Source: Phoebastria nigripes (taxonomy: Eukaryota > Chordata > Aves > Procellariiformes > Diomedeidae). Taken from it: a stretch of DNA of 64,000 bases. The DNA is taken from contig JAYKAV010002464.1 of assembly GCA_035582835.1 (NCBI GenBank), positions 124,001 through 188,000 on the forward strand. The letters run 5' to 3'. How positions within the stretch are numbered: the stretch's first letter is position 1; the number at the start of each line of letters is the position of its first letter. A model generated the notes under the pieces. That model had not been told where the DNA came from, did not search any database, and saw nothing but the letters and a program-made list of their open reading frames with translations. This document shows positions 11,647-22,900 of the stretch, in pieces. A program made the position numbers and the translations under genes.

Positions 11647-13028
11647 CCTGCCGTTAGGGGGAGTCAGGCTTTCTTGAAGGAAAAAAAGACATTTGTCTTT
11701 TTCTGACTAGCAAGTCCGTCCAAATGGACTGTCAGCTTTCATATCTGTCACTTACAAGGTTCCCATTCTGCCAAGCCAGGACTTTCTCAAGCACTCCACT
11801 CTGGGCAGCTTAGAAAAGGGATGATGGCTGATATTAACAGGATAGACTCGGGTGAATCATGAGCATTTTGGCTTACCTTGCTGATGTGTAAATCTCTTCT
11901 ATAACAGAGCAACTAATACACAGCAAAACTACATGTAGAATTTATAAACACAATGCTGACCACAGAGAAAGGGAAGACCTGTGATCCCCTCTCTCTCTAT
12001 GATTTCTGAGTGTATTTTTACAACTCTGAAATAGGAATAGTGAAGTTCTTGGCTTGCTCTCTCTGGCTAGGGCTCAATCCATAACAGACTAAAGAAAAAA
12101 TTTAGTGGAATAGGAGAGAAATTCTTTGTTTCTCTAGACTCAACTGAATAATCAAACCTTGCCAGGTTCCCATGCATAACGCCATGTTGTCCTTCTGTTG
12201 TATCTAATTTGACAGTCTTCAACCCCTTTGGATTGAAGTTTTCCATGTCAGCAGCCCTCCTTGGTTTGACTTAAATTTAATTTTTTGCTAAAAAATTCAG
12301 CCATTTGATTCTAAGCTCAGACTTCTTCATGATAAAGTATGGGGAAAAAGTTCGTATACAACTATTCTCAAGGAATGGTGCCTTTCAGTGGCAATACAGC
12401 TAAAGGACTCATGGGTGGAATCCAGTCACCATAAAACACAAGCACCTAGAGTCATTTTAGATACTTTGTGCTATCCTGCCCATCACCGTCATCATCTCGA
12501 GTCTGTAGCACCTCTTCCAGGATCAGAGTTCCCTCAGATATCTCATGGGCTATGAATCCCATAGCAATTTAGCTGCTACTTTCCTCTGTGTGACTTTTGG
12601 CTACCTGGACCCAGTTTACCCCAGAAGAACCACCCCAGACTGGAACTCCTGGCTGTAACAGAATACCTGTTGCTTTACAGTTTCTCCTAAAAACATTTGT
12701 ACAGTACCTTGCTNTATGTGCAGCACACTGTCAGCAAAAGCTCAGTCATGTCCTCCAGCTCTTGGATACATGCAGGGCTCCTGCCTAGGGTGTATTTCTC
12801 TATCATGACTAAGAAGTGATCACATATCCTCATATTTCAGGGATATGCAATCAGTACAGACTCTTCAGTTATTATTCACTGCAAGTGTAGATCTGATTGA
12901 CAGCTATAGAGATGACTGTAAACGTTTTATGCCTTGAATATTTTGTCAGACTCCTTTACAGTAAAAGTGGGAAATGTAATTCTGACATAAGGAACTTCTA
13001 AGGTGTTCTTTTAAGCATTTCCAACAAT

Positions 13029-13051
13029 AATTTATAGTTTAATTTACAGTC
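13029..13051 (+). repeat. Left copy of 23-bp direct repeat flanking LTR copy 3
   Basis: This 23-mer matches 13574-13596 at 21 of 23 positions, including 15 identical bases at its right end. It abuts the LTR's terminal GTCGTGG, with which its last three bases overlap. Confidence 0.8.
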
Positions 13052-13573
13052 GTGGTTTAACCCCAGCCGGCAACTAAGCACCACACAGCTGCTCGCTCAC
13101 TTGCTCACTGGGATGGGGGAGAGAATCAGAAAAGTAAAAGTGAGAAAACTTGTGGGTCAAGATAAAGACAGTTTAATAGGTAAAGCAAAAGCCACGCACA
13201 CAAGCAAAGCAAAACAAGGAATTCATTCACTCCTTCCCATTGGCAGGCAGGTGTTCAGCCATCCCCAGGAAAGCAGGGCTCCATCACACGTAACGGTTAC
13301 TTGGGAAGACAAACACCATCACTCCGAATGTCCCCCCCTTCCTTCTTCTTCCTTCAGCTTTATATGCTGAGCATGACGTCACATGGTGTGGAATATCCCT
13401 TTGGTCAGTTGGGGTCAGCTGTCCCAGCCGTCTCCCCTCCCAACTTCTTGTGCACCCCCAGCCTACTCGCTGGTGGGGTGGTGGTATGAGAAGCAGAAAA
13501 GGCCTTGACTCTGTGTGAGCACTGCTCAGCAGTAATGAAAACATCCCTGTATTATCAACACTGTTTCCAGCAC
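13049..13573 (-). mobile_element. End-truncated LTR (copy 3) in the intergenic gap
   Basis: It has the same family as the two intronic LTRs, antisense to the genes: the + strand begins GTCGTGGTTTAACCCC and carries the inverted TATA/CRE region around 13358-13382, with TGACGTCA at 13374-13381. The sequence stops after CAGCACAA, so the roughly 70-80 terminal bases present in the other copies (the start of U3) are missing. Instead of a 5-bp duplication it is bracketed by a 23-bp imperfect direct repeat. Confidence 0.8.
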
Positions 13574-13596
13574 AATTTAGGGTTTAATTTACAGTC
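13574..13596 (+). repeat. Right copy of 23-bp direct repeat flanking LTR copy 3
   Basis: Matches 13029-13051 with two adjacent mismatches. It begins directly where recognisable LTR sequence stops. Confidence 0.8.
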
Positions 13597-16500
13597 CCTC
13601 ATAGGAGTTTTGCCAATTTTTACAAGCATGTAGTGTGCATAAAGATAAGGAAACGAAGTGAGAGAATATGTTAAAACATATCATATGCAAGTTTTCTAAC
13701 TTCCAGATTTAGTGTGATATACCATTCCCAATGATCTCTGTTGTAGGAATGGGTGCAATATAATTTTGTACACTGATCTATAATCAACATCTGTGCTTGA
13801 GTTCACATACTGCAGGCTTCCAAACTGTGAATGATCTTCAAGGCAGTCTGATACTGAGTTCCTAATTCTTCTTCCTGCTATACATAGTTAAAGGTAAAAA
13901 GAGTTTGTGAGCCTTATAGGATAGAGTGATCTTGTAAAGTACCACAGGGATTAATTTCACCAGAAAATTTTTTTGAAATATGCAAATTTATGGGACTTTT
14001 CTTTTCTTTAGAAAGTGTCTAATTTTCTCCACGTTTTCCTCTATTAATGAGAGGCTCACACAGTCCTAGTAGCAAATACTATAAAATACTATTAGCAAGA
14101 ACATGAAAAAAGCTAAGGCTTACAGTGGAGCACACTATACAAATTAAAATCTGAACTCCAGACTTGCATAGTAAAATAAGTGTTTTTATCTCTGATACTG
14201 CTTTGACTGGCATATTTACTTCAACTCAAATAAGGCTATTCAAAATATGAATTCAATTGTTCACTTTAACTGCTGCTTATTTTTATTTGGAAATGTGAAA
14301 CATAATAAAAGTGGCAGATTGCCTTGTAATAAAACTTCTGGCCTCCACAAATGTTTCTTTCCCAACATAAGGATCTCCCTTAGGAACAGCTGACTAGAAA
14401 AAAAGTTATTGGTGCGCATACCCTTCCATGGCTGGGGTTTTTCATTATTCCTATCTTTAGTATTGAGGGACACTTAAGACTTCACACTGAAAGATAATCT
14501 ATGAAATGTGTCCTTAAATTCAGAAAAGTTCAATAATTTTGTAGTGTTCCATATATACATAACAGTGTGATTTAAAACTACCAGTGATTTGGAGACAACT
14601 ACCAATATAGAAAGGAAATCTCAACTTTTTGCAAAACAGAATTCTCTTTTCCTAACCAGTCATTCTGAAAACATCCTTCATTCCATTACAACAATACCTG
14701 AAGTCTTTGGAAACGTAAGCAGAGTGGCATCGTGTAGCATTGCTGGAGTGACTCTCTAGTGAGCCACTTCTCTGATCTCAGTTATTCATTAGATGTTATT
14801 AGGAAAGCCTTCCCCATAAGATCCTCAGCAGGAAGCGAGCGGATGCCCTATGGAACATTAATGTAACAACGAAGCGGAACAGCTATTTGGAGCACAGGTC
14901 AACCTTCATCTGTGCTCAGTGGAGCAAGAGCTGTGTTCTGGTAACAGTCTGGTCAAGGGATGAAACAGCAAAAAGGTATGGTTCAAATATACATGGGAGG
15001 TGGCAGACACAAAGTGGACAGTCGTTCAGAAGTTTCAGGAACACTACATGTACATTTTCTTCCAGAGACATCAGCTGTTAGATAAGATATGTCTCAAATA
15101 CTGACTCCAACTGAGGCAGATATAAACACTTAAAAACTGGATCAGTGAACTGCTGTCAGCTAGACACAAAAAACANATCTGGTCTAGCTGGCCTGTATTA
15201 AGGAAGGCTTAGCACAGCTTGGCGTATGTGTGTCACGCATGACTGTAAAATTGCAAGATAAATGACTAAATGACCTGATGTTGTGAGATTTACTGTCCTG
15301 ATCACAGTTATGAATAAAGGATGTCTGTAAGATATCTGCTAACTAGTTGTTAGCACTAATTATGGAACTGCACATCTAATAAAGGGGGCCTCAGCACAGT
15401 GTAACTAATAAGAGCACAGAAGCACTACAGTAACTAATCAACATAAATGCATTACAGGGCATTATGTTAGGAAGACAACCTACCAAAAGTAGGAATCCTA
15501 AATTAAAGTACAAGAGCAAGGAGTAAAAGTTACAATATGTATAAAGTATTCTAAGTAGAAGTGGGTGAAGCAGAACATAAGAAAACATGTGCAACAGGCT
15601 GCATTTGAGAAGGAATGCCCCACGCTGGTAGCTACATATTATTGCCTGCTTGTGTCTTCCCCCAATATCATCTAAGCAAGGCAGATACTAGCAGCTAACA
15701 TGGCATTTCTTTCCTTTGTCAGATGCACATTATGTTGTTTCAACTTTGTATGACTTTACAGAAAAGGAAATTAATTCTTAGCATCACGGGGACAGTATCA
15801 CTTGTGCTCTAACAACAACTTATCTGCTGGAGAGCCTAGTCTGGAAAAAACCCCATCATGAACTCTCAGCACACATCAACAACAAAGTACACTTCACGAC
15901 GAGGACCACATAAGGACGGGAGAAACGGCCGGGTGGTGCTACATGGTACATTTCAGACTTTAGCTAGAGATTCTGTGAATATTCTTTGCATGTGATGTAT
16001 TTTCCAGTAAATATGACTACTTGCATCCAATAAGCCCGTTATGATTTCTTCATCCTCACCTTCTTTAACTGAGGTGTAAATGGCAAATGATATTTAAGCT
16101 ATTTACCAACTTAGTACATACAAAACCCTCTCAACTATGAAATAAATGAAGTTAAAGCCTGAGAATTTTCTGTCTGAAGGAAGAGACAGCACTCCAGCTA
16201 TGGAGGTTACAGAACAGTTTCAAAGCAATCTTTTTTTCTCACAGACACAAAAATAAATATACTGACTAATGGCAAACACCAGACAAAACTGTGCATGACG
16301 TTGAATCTTCCTCTCCCAGCAAAGGGAAATCAGCTACTATTAAACATTTAGCTGGTCAAACCTGGTGTGCCACTGCAGAATAGTTAAGTTTATACCCCAT
16401 TCCAAAATGATGGAGCATTTCAATTCCTTTAAGTAATGATTAAGTTACGACGTGCTCCAGTTGCCGTGAAGAGAGAATAGCTCTTTCCTATTATATGTCA

Positions 16501-16712
16501 AAGTCCTATAGTTCACTGTCCAAGCCCCATCTAAGATTCCCAACAGATAACCTTGTCTTTATGTTTCTCAGCTTATACTGAAAACTAAGTGAGTGAGTTA
16601 TGATTATTGGAATAATGTTTAAAATTGATGTCTCAGTTCCCTATCCTCCTAGCACAAGACAGAGTTCATGAAGTATCCAGGTTCCCCACAAGGGAGACCA
16701 TCTTGTTTACTT

Positions 16713-16752
16713 GGGCTAGATACAACCATTGGTTGAAATATTTAATCCAACA
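16713..16752 (+). promoter_or_regulatory. Upstream block shared with the first SLC2A11 gene
   Basis: Counterpart of 380-419, starting 218 bp before the ATG at 16931. Identity is weaker but still detectable further towards the ATG; for example, both have a similar AAAATTTAACT stretch downstream. Possible core promoter or pigment-cell element; function is inferred. Confidence 0.5.
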
Positions 16753-16930
16753 ATTCTAAACTTTGTACAACAGCTGAAATATGTGTAATTAACTCAAAAA
16801 CCTTTGAAGTAAAATTTAACTTCAATAACATGGGACTAGTTCACTGACACTGCTATTGCATAATGCGAGCATTTGGTTCTTTTGGCGGCTACTAGCCAGT
16901 AAGCAACAGGAATCAGCTCTTTGATAGGAG

Positions 16931-19900
16931 ATGGCTACCTTCTTCTCTGACCTGGTAAGTATCTGGTCACTTTTTCTCAGGACTCTGACTTACAAATGAC
17001 AAAGCTAACATAATACTAAAGATCCAGATTCCTTAAAGATTGTAAGCTCTTTTGGGACAGAGACCATCTTTCTCTTCTGCATTTAAACATCACCAAGAAC
17101 AATGGGGCTTGGGGCCATGAAAATCATGTTGTATGGTCTTTTCCATTCAACAAAATAAAATAAAATAAAATAAAATAAAATAAAATAAAGACAAGATAAA
17201 ATAAAATAAATCTAACAAAACTTCTGGCAGTTCCACAACTGACAATGCTACTATATTTTTGTCTTCTGAATTACTGAAAACAATACTAATTATTAAACAC
17301 TGTAATTACTTCCCAAAGTAATGAATAGATTAACTGTACTGCAAGAGGCTAAGAAATTCATGACGTAAACTTTAAAATAAATTACTTTCCTCATTTCATC
17401 CAAAGATAATTAAAATTATCCATCAAGAGTTTCCATAGTCTTAAACAGGGAAGAATTGGTAAGTATTTCTTGCTCCGTTTCTCAACTGCCAGCAAGAAGC
17501 TATTTTGCATTCCTTTTTAAGTATTAAAATTGTTAATTTGTAAGTCTGTTGCAAAAAAAAAGGAAGAGTGAGAAGGTGAGTTCTTAATTTGTTTGAATGC
17601 TTTTGCCAATTAGCAAATACATTGAATTTGAGATGGGATTTTTAAGGAAATTTAGAGTCTTCTGGTCCATAGCTTCTTGGTTCTTGTCATGTGGTAACTT
17701 GGGAAATCCAGCTGTGGACTAATTAAGTAACAAGCTCTTGAAAGACGGACCTAAGAACCATAAAAGGGAGCGTTCTTCTAAGTATCCCCCAGTCCAGCAT
17801 TATTCACACTTGCATTACTTTGTTCCTGCCTGATTGCATTTTCTACCAGCTTCTCTTCATCCAGGCACTGATCTCCAAAAAGCTGTGAGCTCATGAAGTT
17901 CATATCTGACACGAAAAGAACACAGAGCACAGTGTCCTCTATACAGAGATGGTGTTACTGTCCTGGTTTGTGATGTGCTGAATAAAAAGGGAGAGGCAGT
18001 TAAACCGCAAAGGACCCTGAACAGATCCTGACAGGCCTAAAATCATGATTGTCCAAGGTTTGGTCTGCTAGGTGCAGTCTAAGCTGTTTGAGGATAGCTC
18101 CATCTAGCCTTGCAGCCACTTGGAAACAGGATGGATGACCAGTGGTATCACATACCTCAAAAAGGCCTGAGTAGTTACATGTTCTGATTTTCCTTATTTA
18201 CAGTTAAAATTATTTTATTCATCAAAGCAGCCAGCGTATCTCAGTCCCTAATCCTTGACCAAGGAAATTATAGATGGACAGTATCCCCCTAGCCTGGAAG
18301 ATGCCAAGCCCTTCAATATGCAAGCACATACTTTCATGGTTAAATAAGTAGGAAAAATAAAACATTGAGAAAGGAGAAATGATATCCCAAATCAAAGTCA
18401 GGAAAATTTTTGTTTTAATGAAATTACGGGGCTATTCCAAATTATTATCTTCTTTTTGTAGTCCATGACTTTCTGAAAAAGTTGAATGTTAAAAGGATCT
18501 TTTCTTTATTATCCTTAAAGATACGACACAGACAGAAATGAAAGCAGAGAGTACCATAAAATGTTGTTGATTTTTAATGCTGTACTTTAGTGGCATAACA
18601 TTATGGTTTGATGTACATAGGTTACTGCAGATTGCAGACCAGGAAACTGATTCCCTCTTCCCCGCATCCAGGACTGACACCTTTATCCAGCCAACCTGTC
18701 AGATGTTGCAGGCATACAGTGAGAACTGTACTATCAGGAACATCTTTTAAAACTCCTTCTCCTTCTTGCAGGCAAAGTGGTGGATTATCACTCTTATACT
18801 AGCACTTAGTCTTGCTATGGCACTGTGGCTGATGATTGTACTTTGGCAGTAAGTTAGAGAGATTTTGGAAAAATGTTTAAATCCAAGATGATTTGAAGCG
18901 GACAATGCAGGTTTCCAGAGGGGAAGTACAAGTGTGGCTACAAAGACTCTGGCCCTGCACAAAACTAGATTAATGAGAAGCTGATGGAGCATTTTATTTT
19001 TGCTTTGCAGGTTCAGTTCCGGGGACTATTTCAAATGATCTTAGTGCTGGGAATTGGTGGTAGTTTCCCATATGGATTCCACATTTCTGTCATCAACTAT
19101 CCTTCTGTGGTAAGTAGCCATCCCCCTGAGGTTGAAAACACAAAATGTAGAACCTGAGCTCGCCATTCCCCCATAAATTTCAAATTTACTGAGCATTCAG
19201 CTGATACATCTATGCCTTTTCTTTGGCTAACAGTAACATCAAATGTTTAGAGCACTTTTTCTCCTTTAAAGAAGAGAATGGTACTTTCTGTTTTAAATAA
19301 ATTGTTACCACATAGTATACAAGCCTCCAAAGGAAAGCAGAAAATGTGCTTTTAGCATGCTTCCTCAGGAAGCTTACTGACTGATACAAACGTGAAGATT
19401 TTGCAATGTGATCTCAGCTAACTTTTTTTACTAAGAAAGTTAGTCTCAAAAGAAGTCCAATATTAGAACCACAGGCTAGACCTGAAGTACAACAGCCAAA
19501 TAATACAAAGAGATCTTATACGCATTGTCCAGTCAAATCTCATTTTATTTTTCAGCACATCAGGAAGTTTATTAATGAAACCTGGATAGAGCGACATGGC
19601 TCTCCCCTCCATCCTGAGACAATCATGCTGTTGTGGTCCTTCATTGTGTCTGTTTATGGGATAGGAGGATTCCTGGGGAGCCTCTGCTGTGGCTACCTGA
19701 CTACAAAATACAGGAAGTAGGTGTTTCTTGTAACAGCTGGATAGTCAGAAAGTACAGGGAAATACCAAGGTGAACAGATAAACCTCTTCTTGGTTGAAGA
19801 CTAAACTGATTTGGTTTGCTAGCACATCCACCTCTTTCAAGTAGCAAGCAGTCTTTTATCTTGTTTATCTGCTCTCCCCAGTGAACTGTATTTCTCTAAA

Positions 19901-22900
19901 GGATGCATTCATCATCACATTACCGGATCAGTGCCTCTGGGAGCAGCAGTACCTGCCTCATGTTCTCTTCAAGATCTCCTATGACTCTCATAAAGATCTC
20001 CCAAGCCCTACAAACCCCAAAAAAGGAGCTGTGTATCTTGTGTTGTAACATGTTATATGCAGTTACTCTAACCACCTGGAAACCACTGTGTGGAAGATAT
20101 CCTTAAGTGTCAAAGGAGCCTGACTTCCATTTAAATACACTCATTCTGAGGTGATGGTGTTGTATTAAATATTCAGATCTAATCTAATGAAAATATGAAC
20201 AGAATAGAAAAAAATAAATTGCCTGTAACTACGCTGTAAAGATACAATCAGCACCAAACAAATTATCGAAGAGACATCTCTCTTCTTGGCAATCCATTTT
20301 ACTGAAAGTCAGTTCCAAACTATCTTTCCCATTGGATGGAGTAAGGATTCCTCACCCGTCTGGTCTGTTCTCAGTGCCTTGTGTGTAACACCACTAATTT
20401 CATTTGCAGAGAAATTGGCAAACTTATCTACTTGGTGTGACCCACTTAAAGATCTGCTCCACAACCCACTGATCCAGAGGCCCCTCACATGGGTCTCAAC
20501 AAACCATCTTAGCCTGCCTGCAATTGTGTTCTTTCCTATCAGGTAAGTGCCCCCAAGAAATTTCTTGTGGGACACTGCCTCATCCCACACTCAGAGGGTC
20601 TCTCAAGACTGGAAACAAGATCACACACTTCTCCCATGGGTTATTTAACACATGATAACCTAATTGCTGAATCACAGCCTTCTCAATAGAGGATCTCTGT
20701 GAATCCTTAATGTGCGCAAGAGGACTCTTGTCTAGCAAGCATCACGGCAAAACAACTGAGTGCAAAAGACTTTGATTTGAGCCTGAGACATCAGGGTTGT
20801 CAACATACCAGCCCACGATTCACACGGAGTGTCTTTTGAAATATGCCTCTCAAAACTCTTTCTGCCATCTCAGATCACATCCATTTAGCCAAGAATGTCT
20901 TTAATATGAGCCATTCTAGAGTGGGAGCCATGGAGTCAGATTATTTCTGGGGAACAACCTGACATTTTATGAGGAGTTCTAGCCATTTAAAAATGTTGGT
21001 GACAACGTGGGCCAGTTCTTTGAGCTCTTTCCCCACTTTTACTGTGGAAATGCTGATGAAGTGTTCCAACTGTTTAAATTCTAAGCTAAGAAATATTAAT
21101 GAATTCAAATCTAAAGGATCCTGAAATTTTAAAGAATCATTTTGACTATCCAAAGTCAAAATTATTTCAGCCATTCCTCAAAACAGCAGGAATCACTGTA
21201 CCATGCTTCCTGTCACAGCAAGATTAGTCAAAAGAGTACAAGATGTTCTCATTTCACACTAAATTCTTGTGGGCTTTTTTTTTTCAGAAAAAAGTGCCAA
21301 ATGTGCACCAACCTTATCATGCTGGTAGCTGCACTTTTCATGGCCTTCAGTAAAACAGCCAAATCCTTCGAGATGATTCTGGTCGGACGCTTTCTCTATG
21401 GCATTGGTACAGGTATGTGCTCATGCCACTGTGGAGAGCAAGCATCCTTGCTGTCCCAGGATTGTCTCTACAGGTATTGCCATTCTTGGAGAATGATTTT
21501 TAAAAGCGAATATACTAGACACTTAATAAAAGTGAACGATGTTATCCCTTTTGCAAGAAATTTTAATCCAAATACCAGAGTGAATGGAAACAATATAAGA
21601 GAAACTTAAGCTTTTCTCAGTATTTTAACAGTCATTTATCCTCTTCTATGTTAAAGGTTTTTCTCTCAATATACATCCTCAGTATGTAGGAGAGATTTCA
21701 CCCAAGAAGCTGCGTGGATTTACCAACTCCACAGTTGCTGTTTTTCTGACACTAGGAAAACTCACAGGACAGGTTATTGGACTACGGTAAATACACCAAT
21801 CTTTCTATCAGATTACACTAAAAGTAGTAGAAATCTTTCTATAACCTTACCCTCTCACCTAGTCAGCGACTGAGAAACCCTCTCATCTTCCCCAAAACAG
21901 GCCTTAGCTTATGCCAGAAGAAAAGTTTTGGTCATATTTGAGGCAAACATATAGTTTTAAACATAAGAGAAAGAAAAATTAATTACTCATAATCTGATTT
22001 CTTCTTATTTCCACGCCATTTCTACTAGGCGACTTCCCCTTCAAAATTTACTATGCTTACATGAAAAGTCTTAGCAAAATGTTTTGGTCCTGTGGTCAAA
22101 CAGTGGTCAAATCAGTCTCATCAGCTCTCTAGACATTATATTGGATCCTAACGATATTTAGAGAGTTTTTCAAAATGCCAAATAATTTCTTTAAAATTGT
22201 CAGAAATAAAAATAGCCAAATTTGTGAAATTTGCTGAATTATCAATTCAGGTGTTTGCTCCACTGCACCCTTGAATGGAATTTGAGCAATCCTCATCACT
22301 CAGAAAAACTTTCTGAACATTCATTCCATTATTTCAACATAATTTTGTTTCACATACACTTTCCAGGGAGATTTTAGGAAGCGAAGCTTTGTGGCCGTGG
22401 TTGTTAGCATCTAGTGGACTGTCAGCATTGATTCAACTGGTTACCCTCCCATTTTTCCCTGATTCACCATCCTACCTCCTGATACAGAAGGGTAATGAGG
22501 AAGCCTGCAGGAAAGGTAGAGTGTCTACTTTCCTCACTTCATTTGATATGTTAGAGTGACAGCCTCTGTAGAAGACAAGAAAGCAGGGCAGAGCTGTGCA
22601 GCACAGTGCAGTGCCATGGAGTAACAGCAGAGGCAGTTCTAAATAAAACAGTTGAGGTACCTATGGCAATACATCTGTATTAACCTGGGGCCTCACTCAG
22701 TCTAATTTAATCAGTTAAGACAAGAAAGATAGATATATATTAGCATGTCTAACATTTCCCACTTTGGTGGGAACTACTTTATTTCTTTAAAGGGAACAGT
22801 TCAGGCAGTTCATTTTTTATTAAATAAAATGTACTTAAATGTTTACCTTGTTTACAATTAAGTCAACTCAGCATTAGAAAAACATGCCATGCTGACAACC

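Larger units (their letters stand above)
11647..16930. other. Intergenic region between the two SLC2A11 genes
   Basis: No exon with family similarity is visible in these 5.3 kb. The recognisable contents are LTR copy 3 (13049-13573) with its flanking direct repeats and, near the end, the conserved upstream block of the second gene. AATAAA words occur near 14305, 15311 and 15380, but none clearly serves the first gene. Canonical poly(A) signals are not obvious close to its stop codon. Confidence 0.6.

Noticed and set aside
11647..13028. A canonical poly(A) signal for transporter copy 1
   Set aside because: No AATAAA or ATTAAA was found close to the stop at 11646; distant ones beyond the LTR are not persuasive.
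17957..18010. TGTCCTGGTTT start resembling the LTR terminus
   Set aside because: Similarity stops after about 11 bases; no LTR body or matching end follows.
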